A stretch of 64,000 bases of DNA from JAFGBI01 sp964480725 (GTDB lineage Bacteria > Myxococcota_A > Polyangia > Polyangiales > Polyangiaceae), in the NCBI GenBank assembly GCA_964480725.1, contig CAYZQO010000032.1, positions 1 to 64,000 on the forward strand. Direction: 5' to 3'. This document shows positions 18,191 through 26,630 of this stretch, one piece after another. The position numbers and the translations under genes were made by a program. The notes below the pieces were generated by a model. That model searched no databases, was not told where the DNA came from, and saw only the letters and a program-made list of their open reading frames with translations. Each line of letters starts with the position of its first letter. Position 1 is the first letter of the stretch.

Positions 18191-19357
18191 TCAGTGGAGC
18201 GCCGCCTGATAGACACCCTCGGTGTAGCGGGCCACGTTGTCCCAGTTGAAGCGATCCTCCACCGCGAGACGTCCGTTGCGCCCGAGCGCGCGGCAGTGGT
18301 CGTGATCCGCGAGGAGCGACCCGATGCCGTGCGCCAACCCGCCGGGGTCAGCGTCGACCAGGAATCCGTTCACGTCGTGCCAAACGAATTCGCGCGGACC
18401 ACCCGCGGTGGTCGCGACGACGGGCTTCCCCGCCGCCCAAGCCTCCAGCACGACGATCCCGAAGGGCTCGTTGCGGCTGGGTACCGCAACGATGTCGGAC
18501 GCCTTCACCAGATCGACGTACTCCCGCCGGGGGAGGGCCCCGAGGAAGCGGATCGCGCCCGCGGCCCCGATCTCCTGCGCCCGACCCATGACTGCCGCCT
18601 TCTCGGGCCCCTCGCCCGCGATGATGAACTTGGCGCTGGGATAGCTCGCGAGCACCATCGGGACGGCCTCCACCAGCAAGTCCATGCCCTTCTGCGCCAT
18701 CATCCGTCCGGAGGCGAAGATGGTCGGGTCGAGGGGGCCGATGGCATACCGCCCCTTGACCGGCCCTGGGTCGATGAAACCGTCGAACTGATGATAGGCG
18801 ACGCCGTTCGGAACAACGTGGATCCGATCGTGCGGCACGCCGTAGATGCGCTGGAGCTCGGCCGCGAGGAACGCCGAGACGGCGATCACCAGCTTCGCCT
18901 CACGACAGCCCGAGGCCTCCGTGTCCCGCACCCACCGCGCCATCCCGTCGTGGAAGACGTTGCCGTCACGCCCGTACTCGGTGGAGTGCATGGTGAGGAT
19001 CCCGGGCGTCCCCCAGCCATCGCGCACGTAGGCGAGGGTGTTGGCCGTGAGCCAGTCGTGGGCGTGGACGAGATCGAACGCCCCCACCAGGCGGGTCACC
19101 TCGTGGAAGCGGTGGACCATCGCCTTGCACATCAGGTCCATCATCACCACGAAATTCTCGTCCTGAGCATGGTCGATACGGTGGTAGTGGACCCCTTCGA
19201 CTCGATCGTAGTCCGCTTGTCCCGGTCCGCGCCGAGTGACGACGTGCACCTCGTGCCCCCGCCGCTCGAGGCCCGCGGCGAGCTCCGTCACGTGGACCCC
19301 GAGCCCGCCGAGGAGGATGGAGTGCAGAGACTCCCAGGAGAAGAGCGCGATGCGCAT
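18191..19357 (-). CDS. Glycosyltransferase family 4 (glycogen/starch synthase-like)
   Basis: 388 residues with two Rossmann domains of GT-B fold. Visible features are MRIALFSWESLHSILLGGLG with VHVTELAAGL (donor/acceptor site GGLGVH), LVHAHDWLTANTLAYV, HSTEYGRDG, VIAVSAFLAAEL, and the C-terminal ASDIVAVPSRNEPFGIVVLEA with the E-x7-E pattern. This is close to the archaeal/bacterial GT4 glycogen-synthase-like group that uses nucleotide sugars. An AAGGGA precedes the ATG at 19357, which begins the conserved N-terminus. Glucan synthesis is possible, but the acceptor cannot be told from sequence. Confidence 0.9.
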   Translation of the reverse strand: MRIALFSWESLHSILLGGLGVHVTELAAGLERRGHEVHVVTRRGPGQADYDRVEGVHYHRIDHAQDENFVVMMDLMCKAMVHRFHEVTRLVGAFDLVHAHDWLTANTLAYVRDGWGTPGILTMHSTEYGRDGNVFHDGMARWVRDTEASGCREAKLVIAVSAFLAAELQRIYGVPHDRIHVVPNGVAYHQFDGFIDPGPVKGRYAIGPLDPTIFASGRMMAQKGMDLLVEAVPMVLASYPSAKFIIAGEGPEKAAVMGRAQEIGAAGAIRFLGALPRREYVDLVKASDIVAVPSRNEPFGIVVLEAWAAGKPVVATTAGGPREFVWHDVNGFLVDADPGGLAHGIGSLLADHDHCRALGRNGRLAVEDRFNWDNVARYTEGVYQAALH

Positions 19358-19641
19358 GCCGGTGGTCCCTTCGTCGAACCGAGGAACGCCCGACCCCGAC
19401 CACGGGGCGGGCGCGGAACGACGGGGCAACCTCGACACGGACGCAGCGCCGACGCAAGCCCCACCGGCAGCTCGGCACTCGAGGCGAGCCGCAGTGGCGG
19501 GGTTTGGCACGCCCAGACGCCTGGGGCGCCCCAATCCCCGGACCGCCACCCGGGCGCGGGGAGGCACGTTCCCCGCCGCCCATGGCGAAGCGCGTGCGTC
19601 GTGCTCGCTGCCCCTTGGTGGTACGCTGGTCGAGGAGGTCC

Positions 19642-20508
19642 ATGGCCGACCCGTTGGACACCGCGAGAGCCGCCGGAACGGCCATAGCGATGGCCACGAA
19701 TGCGGCCATCCTGCTGACGAACCCCGACCGGTACGCCCTGTGGGTCGAGCACGTCGGGGCCGAGGTGGCCCTCGTGCGTGTCGTGGACGCCATGAGCCGG
19801 CTCAGCGGCTGGATCCGGCGCTTCACCAGCGGTGGCTCAGACCCGGGCCACGCGTGGCTCGCGCTCGAGGGCCCCGTAGCGGCGATGCTGCGCGGAGTGG
19901 TGACCTGGGACGGCTCACCGCCACTGCCGACGTCTCTCTCCGGCGCCGCGGAGGGGGCGCTGCCGCTGTTCGGAGTCAATACGACGACGGGGGCCTTCGA
20001 TCCCGCGGAGGCCCCCACCCTGCCGCTGCTGCGGGGCACCCTGGATCCAATGGCCGCGCTGGCGGACGAGGCGCTCCTGGACGAGCGGAGCGAGTTGCGC
20101 CTCGTGGTGCGGCGCATCGTGCAGCGCGCGCGGCTGCTCGACGCCGTGCTGGCCTTTCGCAGCGGCGAGGTCGTCCTGCGCGCCTCCGACGCGGTGCCCG
20201 CCCCCGAGCCCACCGCGCCGGCGCCGGATTTCGCCGACACCACTCCGCGCGTCGCTGACGTGCTCGAGCGGACGGACCTCTGCCTCGGCCTGTGCCTCGG
20301 CGACGGGCACGCTGCGATTCGACTGAGCGGCTCGCGGCTCCTCCTGGCGGCCTGGGCGCCGACGCGCGAACCCCTGGAGGTCCTCCGCGACGCCGCGCTC
20401 GGTCCGATGCTCGATCTGATGCTGCAGGGGCTCGAGGACCGCGTCGAGCGCGTCTCGGCGCCGCCCTGGACCTCCGAGCTAGCGCTGCCCGTGCGCCCGA
20501 GCCGGTGA
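19642..20508 (+). CDS. Hypothetical protein, 288 aa
   Basis: The ATG at 19642 has a strong GGAGG. The protein has no recognised domain. It is soluble and Ala/Leu-rich: an N-terminal part with NAAILLTNPDRYALWVEHVG, a middle part with TLDPMAALADEALLDERSEL, and a C-terminal part with LCLGLCLGDGHAAIRLSGSR. Codon use is typical of the real genes around it. It diverges from the GT4 gene. A scaffold or regulatory role cannot be excluded; I do not assign a function. Confidence 0.65.
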   Translation: MADPLDTARAAGTAIAMATNAAILLTNPDRYALWVEHVGAEVALVRVVDAMSRLSGWIRRFTSGGSDPGHAWLALEGPVAAMLRGVVTWDGSPPLPTSLSGAAEGALPLFGVNTTTGAFDPAEAPTLPLLRGTLDPMAALADEALLDERSELRLVVRRIVQRARLLDAVLAFRSGEVVLRASDAVPAPEPTAPAPDFADTTPRVADVLERTDLCLGLCLGDGHAAIRLSGSRLLLAAWAPTREPLEVLRDAALGPMLDLMLQGLEDRVERVSAPPWTSELALPVRPSR

Positions 20509-20572
20509 CCGGCCCTAGCGCGGCTATCGGTCTGATCGCCGCGAGGATCAACGACCCAGAACGCGAGCCAGG

Positions 20573-20693
20573 AGCAGATCCCGCCGAAGGCGCCCTGGGA
20601 AACGCCCCCTCGCCCCTGGCAACCAGTGGTGCCAAGGGGGGCGGTGGTCAGGGTGCCGACGCGGTAGGCGAACCGGTCGGTGCTCTAGGCCCG
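20573..20693. repeat. Dispersed intergenic repeat, copy B
   Basis: It aligns with copy A at 6911-7015 over about 105 positions and adds an internal stem-forming insert. CCCCTGGCAACCAGTGGTGCCAAGGGG region can fold, with CCCCTGGCA pairing TGCCAAGGGG apart from one bulge. It ends in GGTCGGTGCTCTAG, the same terminal motif as the palindromic element at 14046-14163. It fills most of the roughly 300-bp gap between two hypothetical genes; I see nothing else in that gap. Confidence 0.6.
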
Positions 20694-20807
20694 CGCCCCG
20701 CCCAGGACACCCCGCCGAGGACATGGAGCGCCGCGCCCCGGCGCCCGGCCGGGGCAGTATTCTGAGCGCGCCTGCGCTAAACTCGTCCATCGCGGACTGG
20801 GCACCTG

Positions 20808-21491
20808 ATGGTCGCATCCAACTCGATCCTGATCGGCGGCACGCTGGCCGTGGGCGTCCTGCTGGGGATCGTCGCGCTGGGCGTCTCGCTCACCGTCGCC
20901 CGCCACCTAGACCGGCTCCGGGTCCAGCTCGACGACACCCGCGAGGCGCTCCTCTCCCGGCTCGCGGACACCCAGAAGCAGCGCACCGAGGCGATGCGGC
21001 TCGACGTCTTCGTCCGCGCCGTCGAGTCCGTCGAGGCCAGCACTCGCGCCCTCATCACCTTCTCCCAACTCATGGCGGAGCACGCGACGTCGGTGGTGTT
21101 CGACAGCGACGAAACCGGCTTCCGCCAAAGCGCGACTGACATCGTGACGCTGCGAACGCAGGCCGAGAAGGCCGGCCTCTTCCTGCCGCCTGAGCTCGAC
21201 CGCCCGTACCAGCGCGCCTTCAAGACCGTCGTGGGGGTCGAGGTCGCCGCCGAGTCCGCGCTCCGACTGCCGGAGCGCGAGGCCCGCAAGGATCTCTGCC
21301 GTCCGGCGGTGGTCGCGATGGACCAGGAGGTCCTCACCTTCCTCAACACCTCACGGGTTTGGAAGAAGCGCAAGTGGTTCCAGGCGACGACCGGCGAGGA
21401 GGCCGCGCCCGAGGCCTTCGCGGACGCGACGAGCCCGGCGATCATGCGGCCGCGCGGCCTGCTCCGGGACGACGGCACCCCGGAGAGATGA
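20808..21491 (+). CDS. Hypothetical membrane-anchored protein, 227 aa
   Basis: One N-terminal membrane segment (about residues 6-28, ILIGGTLAVGVLLGIVALGV). A helical, probably coiled region follows (HLDRLRVQLDDTREALLSRL) and then a soluble domain with charged helices. It resembles small anchored proteins of unknown role. It is flanked by the repeat B element upstream and the convergent MBL gene 30 bp downstream. No enzymatic motif is seen. Confidence 0.6.
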   Translation: MVASNSILIGGTLAVGVLLGIVALGVSLTVARHLDRLRVQLDDTREALLSRLADTQKQRTEAMRLDVFVRAVESVEASTRALITFSQLMAEHATSVVFDSDETGFRQSATDIVTLRTQAEKAGLFLPPELDRPYQRAFKTVVGVEVAAESALRLPEREARKDLCRPAVVAMDQEVLTFLNTSRVWKKRKWFQATTGEEAAPEAFADATSPAIMRPRGLLRDDGTPER

Positions 21492-21521
21492 GCCTGGGCG
21501 GTCACGCCACGCGCGACGCGG

Positions 21522-22400
21522 TCAGCCGATCTTGAGCTCCAGCCCCTCGCGCGCCCCGAAGACAACGAGCGTAGATCCAGCCGCGCGCGCCCTCGCGGTC
21601 GCTCGCTCCACCTTCGCCTCGACGTCCGCGTCGGTCTGGGTCGGATCGTGGTGAAAGAGCCCCAGCGTCTTTACCCCCGCCTGCAGGGCCAGATCCACCA
21701 CCGTGTGGGCGCGAGCGTGGCCCCAGCCTTCACGGTAGTCGTCGTCGTTGTACTGCGCGTCCGCGATCAGTAGATCGGCGCCGGCGACGAAGTCCACGAG
21801 CGGGCTCGGCAGCCGACGCAGCGCAGCCGGTCGGGCGACGATGTCGTCACGGTTCTCCACGACGCGATCGAGCTCGCTGTCGGTGGCGTACACGACGTGG
21901 TTGCCGGACTTGATGAACGAGTACGCGAAGCTCCGCCCGGGGTGTACCTGCTCAAAGGCGCGCACGGTGACCCCCTCGATGGTGGTGTGACCCCCCTCCA
22001 AATTGCTCGGCACGATCCGCGATCCGAGATCCGAAAAGCTCACCGGGAAGTACTCGGACCGCATCTGCCCCATCAACAGGCGGTGGGCCCGGTCATCGTC
22101 GCGCGCTACGTCGTAGACCCGCAACGTCGTCGTCGGACGATACGCCGGGACGAAGAAGGGAAAGCCCTGGATGTGGTCCCAGTGGGTGTGACTGAACAGG
22201 AGGTGCGCATCCACCGGATCGTCGCCGCGGCGCAGGAGCGCGTCGCCGAGCTCCCGCATCCCCGTCCCTCCGTCGCAGATGAACAGGGCCCCGTCGATCC
22301 GGATCTCGACGCAGGAGGTGTTGCCGCCATAGCGACGGGTCGAGTGGCCCGGCGTCGGGATCGATCCGCGCGTCCCCCAGAATCGAACGAAGAACGTCAC
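21522..22400 (-). CDS. MBL-fold metallo-hydrolase (RNase Z / PhnP-like)
   Basis: 292 residues. It has the N-terminus FFVRFWGTRGSIPTPGHSTR typical of this MBL subgroup, the metal-binding motif SHTHWDHIQGFPFF (HxHxDH), ATDSELD and LIADAQYNDDDY (metal ligand Asp), and the final His in LFHHDPTQTD. Relatives hydrolyse phosphodiesters or cyclic phosphates, but the substrate is not clear. The start overlaps the stop of the FHA gene by 4 bp (ATGA), so the two proteins are co-translated and could work together. Confidence 0.88.
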   Translation of the reverse strand: MTFFVRFWGTRGSIPTPGHSTRRYGGNTSCVEIRIDGALFICDGGTGMRELGDALLRRGDDPVDAHLLFSHTHWDHIQGFPFFVPAYRPTTTLRVYDVARDDDRAHRLLMGQMRSEYFPVSFSDLGSRIVPSNLEGGHTTIEGVTVRAFEQVHPGRSFAYSFIKSGNHVVYATDSELDRVVENRDDIVARPAALRRLPSPLVDFVAGADLLIADAQYNDDDYREGWGHARAHTVVDLALQAGVKTLGLFHHDPTQTDADVEAKVERATARARAAGSTLVVFGAREGLELKIG

Positions 22401-22795
22401 GCGTCGCCCTCCCGATAGATCAGCACGACGTCCCCGATCTGCAGGACGTCTCCATCACGCAGGACCGCGGAATGCACCCGTAGCCCGTTCAGGAACAGGC
22501 CGTTGACGCTATCGAGATCGACGCCGATGTAATCGGGGCCCTGACGTCGCAACGCGAAGTGCTGTCGAGAAATGAGGGTGCTCTCGATCGTGAGGTGCGC
22601 CTGGAGCGACCGCCCGACCACCATCTCGGGGAGGTCGAGCTTGACCTCCCGCGGCGCCCCGGGACCCTCGACCTGGACGAGCAGGAAGGGCTTGCGCGCA
22701 GCCTCGAACCGCGACGCGATCCCGCGATCGGCCATCGTCGTCGCCTCGGTGACGAGCCCATCGCGATAGGGACCTCGGGGACCGCCGGTTGACAT
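22397..22795 (-). CDS. Small FHA-domain protein
   Basis: 132 residues. The FHA fold occupies about residues 36-128: VVGRSLQAHLTIESTLISRQ, HFAL, DLDSVNGLFLNG (in place of the usual SxNG: S, N and G present) and LRDGDVLQIGD. FHA domains bind phosphothreonine peptides, so this is probably an adaptor for Ser/Thr-kinase signalling. It overlaps the MBL hydrolase by ATGA. A divergent phosphatase gene starts 95 bp away, giving a compact phospho-signalling neighbourhood. Confidence 0.88.
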   Translation of the reverse strand: MSTGGPRGPYRDGLVTEATTMADRGIASRFEAARKPFLLVQVEGPGAPREVKLDLPEMVVGRSLQAHLTIESTLISRQHFALRRQGPDYIGVDLDSVNGLFLNGLRVHSAVLRDGDVLQIGDVVLIYREGDA

Positions 22796-22889
22796 GAGGT
22801 GCCCCCCACTCTACCACCGTTGTCCGTCGATCGGGACGCCGTGACCGCGTCTCGGAGCGTGCCCGCGGCGCGCCACGCGAGATGACCTC

Positions 22890-23642
22890 ATGGCCAATCG
22901 AACGTTCGCGATCGGAGACCTCCACGGCGACCAGTCGGCGCTGTTCCGACTGCTCTCGTGCCTCCCGGCGCTGGACGCCGACGACACGCTGGTGTTCCTC
23001 GGCGACTACCTGGACCGAGGACCCGCCTCCGCCCAGGTCATCGCCTACGTCCGCGACCTCCCGCGGCGAGTCCCCGCCCGCGTGGTGATGCTCCGAGGCA
23101 ACCACGAGGACGCCTGGCTCCGGGTCGTCGACCACGGCTGGGATCCCTTCGTGCTGCCCGTCGGGAACGGCTGCCTCGCGGCGTACCGCTCCTTCACGGG
23201 CGGCCCCCCGCCGCTGGAAGACGAACCCCCACGACCGGAGGAGCTGCTCGCGATGCAGCGAGGGGAGTTCCTACCGGAGGACATCGTCGAGTGGTTCCGC
23301 TCGCTGCCTTACTACTACGAGGATAGCCACGCGATTTACGTGCACGCGGGGCTACCGCGCGGGGACGGCGGCTTCGTCCACCCCCGAGACGTCGAGCCGT
23401 CATCCACGCTGCTCTGGTGCCGCGACGAGGACTTCTTCAGGAGCTACCGGGGCAAGCTCTGTGTCTTTGGACACACGAGGACGGAGTATCTGCCCGAGGA
23501 GCTCAGCGCCTACACGCCGGAGGACCCGACCGACCTCTGGGCAGGCGAGTGCTGCGTCGGTATCGACACCGGAGCCGGGACCGGCGGGTTCCTGACGGCC
23601 CTCGAATTGCCCGCCGGCCGCGTCTACGAGTCGCGCGCCTAG
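22890..23642 (+). CDS. Metallophosphoesterase, PPP-type protein phosphatase
   Basis: 250 residues. The three PPP signatures are present: GDLHGD (about residues 8-13), VFLGDYLDRGP (about 35-45) and LRGNHED (about 69-75), then histidines in YVHAGLP and FGHTRTEY. These ligands bind two metals. The family covers bacterial Ser/Thr phosphatases (PrpA/PrpB) and diadenosine tetraphosphatases. The GDxHG/GDxxDRG/GNHE pattern without extra domains favours a protein phosphatase, possibly opposing the Ser/Thr kinases of this organism. ATG 22890 starts the conserved domain. Confidence 0.88.
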   Translation: MANRTFAIGDLHGDQSALFRLLSCLPALDADDTLVFLGDYLDRGPASAQVIAYVRDLPRRVPARVVMLRGNHEDAWLRVVDHGWDPFVLPVGNGCLAAYRSFTGGPPPLEDEPPRPEELLAMQRGEFLPEDIVEWFRSLPYYYEDSHAIYVHAGLPRGDGGFVHPRDVEPSSTLLWCRDEDFFRSYRGKLCVFGHTRTEYLPEELSAYTPEDPTDLWAGECCVGIDTGAGTGGFLTALELPAGRVYESRA

Positions 23643-23765
23643 CCCGGTGAGCCGGCCTAAGCGTGAGCCGAGGTCAGACGGCGAGGGCATGGATCTCGGA
23701 CCCGTCCGCCAGCACGGTGGAAAAGCCGCAGTCTCGGCCCGTAGGCCTGAGCAAGAGGGGGGCAT

Positions 23766-23793
23766 TTGAAAACGGATTTCAACACGCTATAAG
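23766..23793 (+). promoter_or_regulatory. Fur-type operator overlapping the feoA promoter
   Basis: TTGAAAACGGATTTCAA (23766-23782) is a near-palindrome matching the deltaproteobacterial Fur pattern (WTGAAAATNATTTTCAW) at 13 of 16 fixed positions. Its left half TTGAAA also serves as a -35, with TATAAG at 23788-23793 as -10 (16-bp spacing). The feoA ATG is at 23806, so the leader is very short. Iron-bound Fur would block RNA polymerase directly. The match is seen in sequence; Fur control is inferred. Confidence 0.65.
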
Positions 23794-23805
23794 TACCGAG
23801 AACTC

Positions 23806-24156
23806 ATGGTGCTCAACGAATCCCCCGTCGGGATCGCGAACCGGGTCGAACAGCTGAGAGGGGACGGATCATTTCGCCGCCGGCTGATGGAGCTTGGGCT
23901 CTTGCCCGGGACGACCGTGACGGTCGTGGGCCGCGCGCCCCTCGGCGGCCCCCTCGAGCTGCTTGTGCGCGGCTGCAGCCTGACCCTCGGGCGCGAGGAA
24001 GCCGGCGGGATCGAGGTGTCGAGCGCGCGCGTGTCCGAGGCGGCCCCTGCTCGTCACGCCCGCGCCCCTGCCCCCCCTGCTGCCGCCCGGCCACCCACCG
24101 CCGGTCCGCGCGGGTGGATCCGCGCATCGCTCCGCGGCCCACGGACTTCGACCTGA
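23806..24156 (+). CDS. feoA: FeoA-domain ferrous iron transport protein
   Basis: 116 residues. The SH3-like FeoA domain spans about 1-75 (RLMELGLLPGTTVTVVGRAP, GPLELLVRGCSLTLGREEA). It is followed by an unusual Ala/Pro/Arg-rich tail of about 40 residues, longer than usual FeoA proteins of about 75-85. FeoA binds to and assists the FeoB transporter. It lies 38 bp upstream of feoB, on the same strand, behind a Fur-type operator. The tail may be disordered, or may reflect a late stop in high-GC DNA. Confidence 0.88.
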   Translation: MVLNESPVGIANRVEQLRGDGSFRRRLMELGLLPGTTVTVVGRAPLGGPLELLVRGCSLTLGREEAGGIEVSSARVSEAAPARHARAPAPPAAARPPTAGPRGWIRASLRGPRTST

Positions 24157-24194
24157 GCCGCTGAGCCGCGCTTCCCCCTCCGGAAGCCCCGACG

Positions 24195-26372
24195 ATGGTC
24201 GAAACCCCCACCGCGTCGCCGGACTCGTCCGCCACCGGAGACTCCCCGCTCGTCTTGCTGGTCGGAAACCCCAACGTCGGCAAGACGGCGCTCTTCAATG
24301 CGCTCACGGGAGCCAATGCGCGCGTCGGCAACTACCCCGGCACCACGGTCGAGCGCCGTGAGGCCGCACTCGAGCTACCGGCCCCCGTGGGCTCGGTGCG
24401 GCTGGTCGATCTCCCGGGCGCCTACTCGCTCTCGGCGCGGTCAGCGGAGGAGCAGATCGCGATCGACGCAGCGCTCGGCCTGCACGGACACCCAGAGCCC
24501 CGACTGGTGGTGGTGGTGGTGGACGCGGGGCAGCTCGTCCGCAACCTCTACCTGGTGCTCCAACTGGTGGAGGCGCGCGTGCCGGTGGTCGTCGCACTCA
24601 ACATGATCGACGAGGCGGGGGGCGATCCCCCGCGCGCGGCCGCGGTCGGGGCGCTGTTCGGCGTTCCCTGCGTGGCGACCGACGCCCGTCACGGCACGGG
24701 CGTCGCCGAGCTCCGCGCCGTCATCGGGCGCGCGGTGCGCGCCCCGACCCGCGGCGCGATCCGTGTCGCCTACCCCGCGGCGCTGGTGCGCGACGTGGAC
24801 CGTGTCGCCGACGCGCTGCCCGCCGCCTGCCGTCGCGACGTCGAGCGCGACCGGGCGCTCGCGCTCTGGGCCCTCACCAGCATCGACGAGGGCGAAGCAC
24901 TGGACGGCATCGACCCGGCGCTCCGAGAGCGGTGCCTCGCCGTGCGCGCCGCCGCGGTCGGTCGCGACCTCGACGCCGAGATCATCGCGACTCGCTACGC
25001 CCTCCTCGACGAGCAAGCGCCCCGGCTGTTCGGCGAGCACAGCCCGCACCCTGCGAAGCACGCGCTCACGGCCCGCCTCGATCGGGTCCTATTGCACCCC
25101 GTGCTCGGCTTCGCCATCTTCGTCGCTATCCTGCTGCTGCTCTTCCAGGCGCTGTTCTCCTGGAGCGAACCGGCGATCCGAGCCATCGAGACGGCGGTCA
25201 CGGTCGCTCAGGCCGGAGCGGCCTCGGTGCTCCCGGCGTCGACGCTGCGCGACTTGCTGCTCGAGGGCGTGATCGGCGGCGTCGGCAACGTCCTGGTCTT
25301 CCTGCCGCAGATCCTGCTCCTCTTCCTCTTCCTCGGGCTGCTCGAGGACTCCGGCTACATGTCACGGGTCGCCTACCTCATGGACCGAATCATGAGGTTG
25401 TTCGGGCTGCACGGGCGCGCGTTCGTGCCCATGCTCTCCGGCCTGGCCTGCGCGGTGCCGGCGATCCTGGCAACGCGAACCCTGGAGCGCAGACGCGACC
25501 GCCTGCTGACGATGCTCGTGATTCCGCTGATGACCTGCTCGGGACGGCTCCCCGTCTACACGCTGGTGAGCAGCGCGCTCGTGCCGCCAACGCGGGTGGC
25601 TGGGGTGTTGCCGCTCCCGTCGCTGGTGCTCCTCGGCATGTACGTCTTCTCACTCGGGCTCACCGTCTTGGCAGCGGGCGTGCTCGGGCACACCGCGCTC
25701 CCCGGCCGACGCGTCCCCCTGGTCCTCGAGCTGCCGCCGTACCGGTGGCCGCGGCTCCCCGTGACGCTGCGGGGCGTGCTCGAGCGCGCCACCCTGTTCC
25801 TCAGGGCTGCGGGGACGGTCATCCTCGTCGCCACGGTTCTGCTCTGGGGGCTGCTCTCCTTCCCACGCGGCGCGGCGCGGCCCATGGAACTGGGGGCGCC
25901 GACGGCAACCGCGGTCGCCACCGTGGCGCCGGCGAACGGAGCAACCGCCATCGAGCACAGCTTCGCTGGCCGGCTCGGCCACGCCCTCGAGCCGGCGCTG
26001 GAGCCGCTCGGCTTCGATTGGAAGATCGGGGTAGGACTGCTCGGCTCCTTCGCCGCCCGAGAAGTCTTCGTCTCGACGATGGCGCTCGTTCACGGCATCG
26101 GCGCCGAGGGTGCCGATGGCACTGGGACGCCGCTCCGCGACCGGATCCGGGCCGAGCGGCTCCCGGACGGGAGCCCCCGCTACACCGCGCTCACGGGACT
26201 TTCGCTGCTTGTGTTCATGGCGCTGGCCTGCCAGTGCACGAGCACGCTGGCCGTCGTCCGCCACGAAACCCGCTCCTGGCGCTGGCCACTCTTTCTCTTC
26301 GGCTACACGACGACCCTCGCGTGGGTCGCGAGCTTCGTCGTCTACCAGGGGGGCCGAGCGCTCGGGCTCTGA
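24195..26372 (+). CDS. feoB: Ferrous iron transporter FeoB
   Basis: 725 residues. The N-terminal GTPase has G1 GNPNVGKT (about 24-31), G2 in GNYPGTTVERRE, G3 DLPGAYS and G4 NMID. Two membrane cores follow with the family motifs VLVFLPQILLLFLFLGLLED and MLSGLACAVPAILATRT (with the conserved Cys), and the second gate half GSFAAREVFVSTMA. The C-terminal LVFMALACQCTSTLAVVR holds the conserved Cys pair region. It imports Fe2+ across the inner membrane. It is transcribed with feoA; no feoC is visible. Confidence 0.97.
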   Translation: MVETPTASPDSSATGDSPLVLLVGNPNVGKTALFNALTGANARVGNYPGTTVERREAALELPAPVGSVRLVDLPGAYSLSARSAEEQIAIDAALGLHGHPEPRLVVVVVDAGQLVRNLYLVLQLVEARVPVVVALNMIDEAGGDPPRAAAVGALFGVPCVATDARHGTGVAELRAVIGRAVRAPTRGAIRVAYPAALVRDVDRVADALPAACRRDVERDRALALWALTSIDEGEALDGIDPALRERCLAVRAAAVGRDLDAEIIATRYALLDEQAPRLFGEHSPHPAKHALTARLDRVLLHPVLGFAIFVAILLLLFQALFSWSEPAIRAIETAVTVAQAGAASVLPASTLRDLLLEGVIGGVGNVLVFLPQILLLFLFLGLLEDSGYMSRVAYLMDRIMRLFGLHGRAFVPMLSGLACAVPAILATRTLERRRDRLLTMLVIPLMTCSGRLPVYTLVSSALVPPTRVAGVLPLPSLVLLGMYVFSLGLTVLAAGVLGHTALPGRRVPLVLELPPYRWPRLPVTLRGVLERATLFLRAAGTVILVATVLLWGLLSFPRGAARPMELGAPTATAVATVAPANGATAIEHSFAGRLGHALEPALEPLGFDWKIGVGLLGSFAAREVFVSTMALVHGIGAEGADGTGTPLRDRIRAERLPDGSPRYTALTGLSLLVFMALACQCTSTLAVVRHETRSWRWPLFLFGYTTTLAWVASFVVYQGGRALGL

Positions 26373-26630
26373 GCCGCGGCGCGAACGTCGATCGGATCCC
26401 GCCGACGAACGGCCCCGGCGAGTCCTGCCGGGCCTGTGCGCTTGGTCGCTCGCGCGACGACCGCGATCGCGGGGAGAACACTGCGTCGCCGCCGGATCGC
26501 GCTTGCCGGCGGCGCGGCCCCCGGTGATCGGCGTCGGGTCGGCCGGGTCCCGGGCAAAACGGTCATGGCGCTTCGATGCTAGCGCAAACAGCTACGTTTC
26601 CCGCCACCGAAGCGGTACCCTGCGCGGGCC

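Noticed and set aside
24486..24540. GGTGGTGGTGGTGGT tract as a regulatory repeat
   Set aside because: It lies inside feoB and encodes the hydrophobic VVVVV strand of the GTPase domain.
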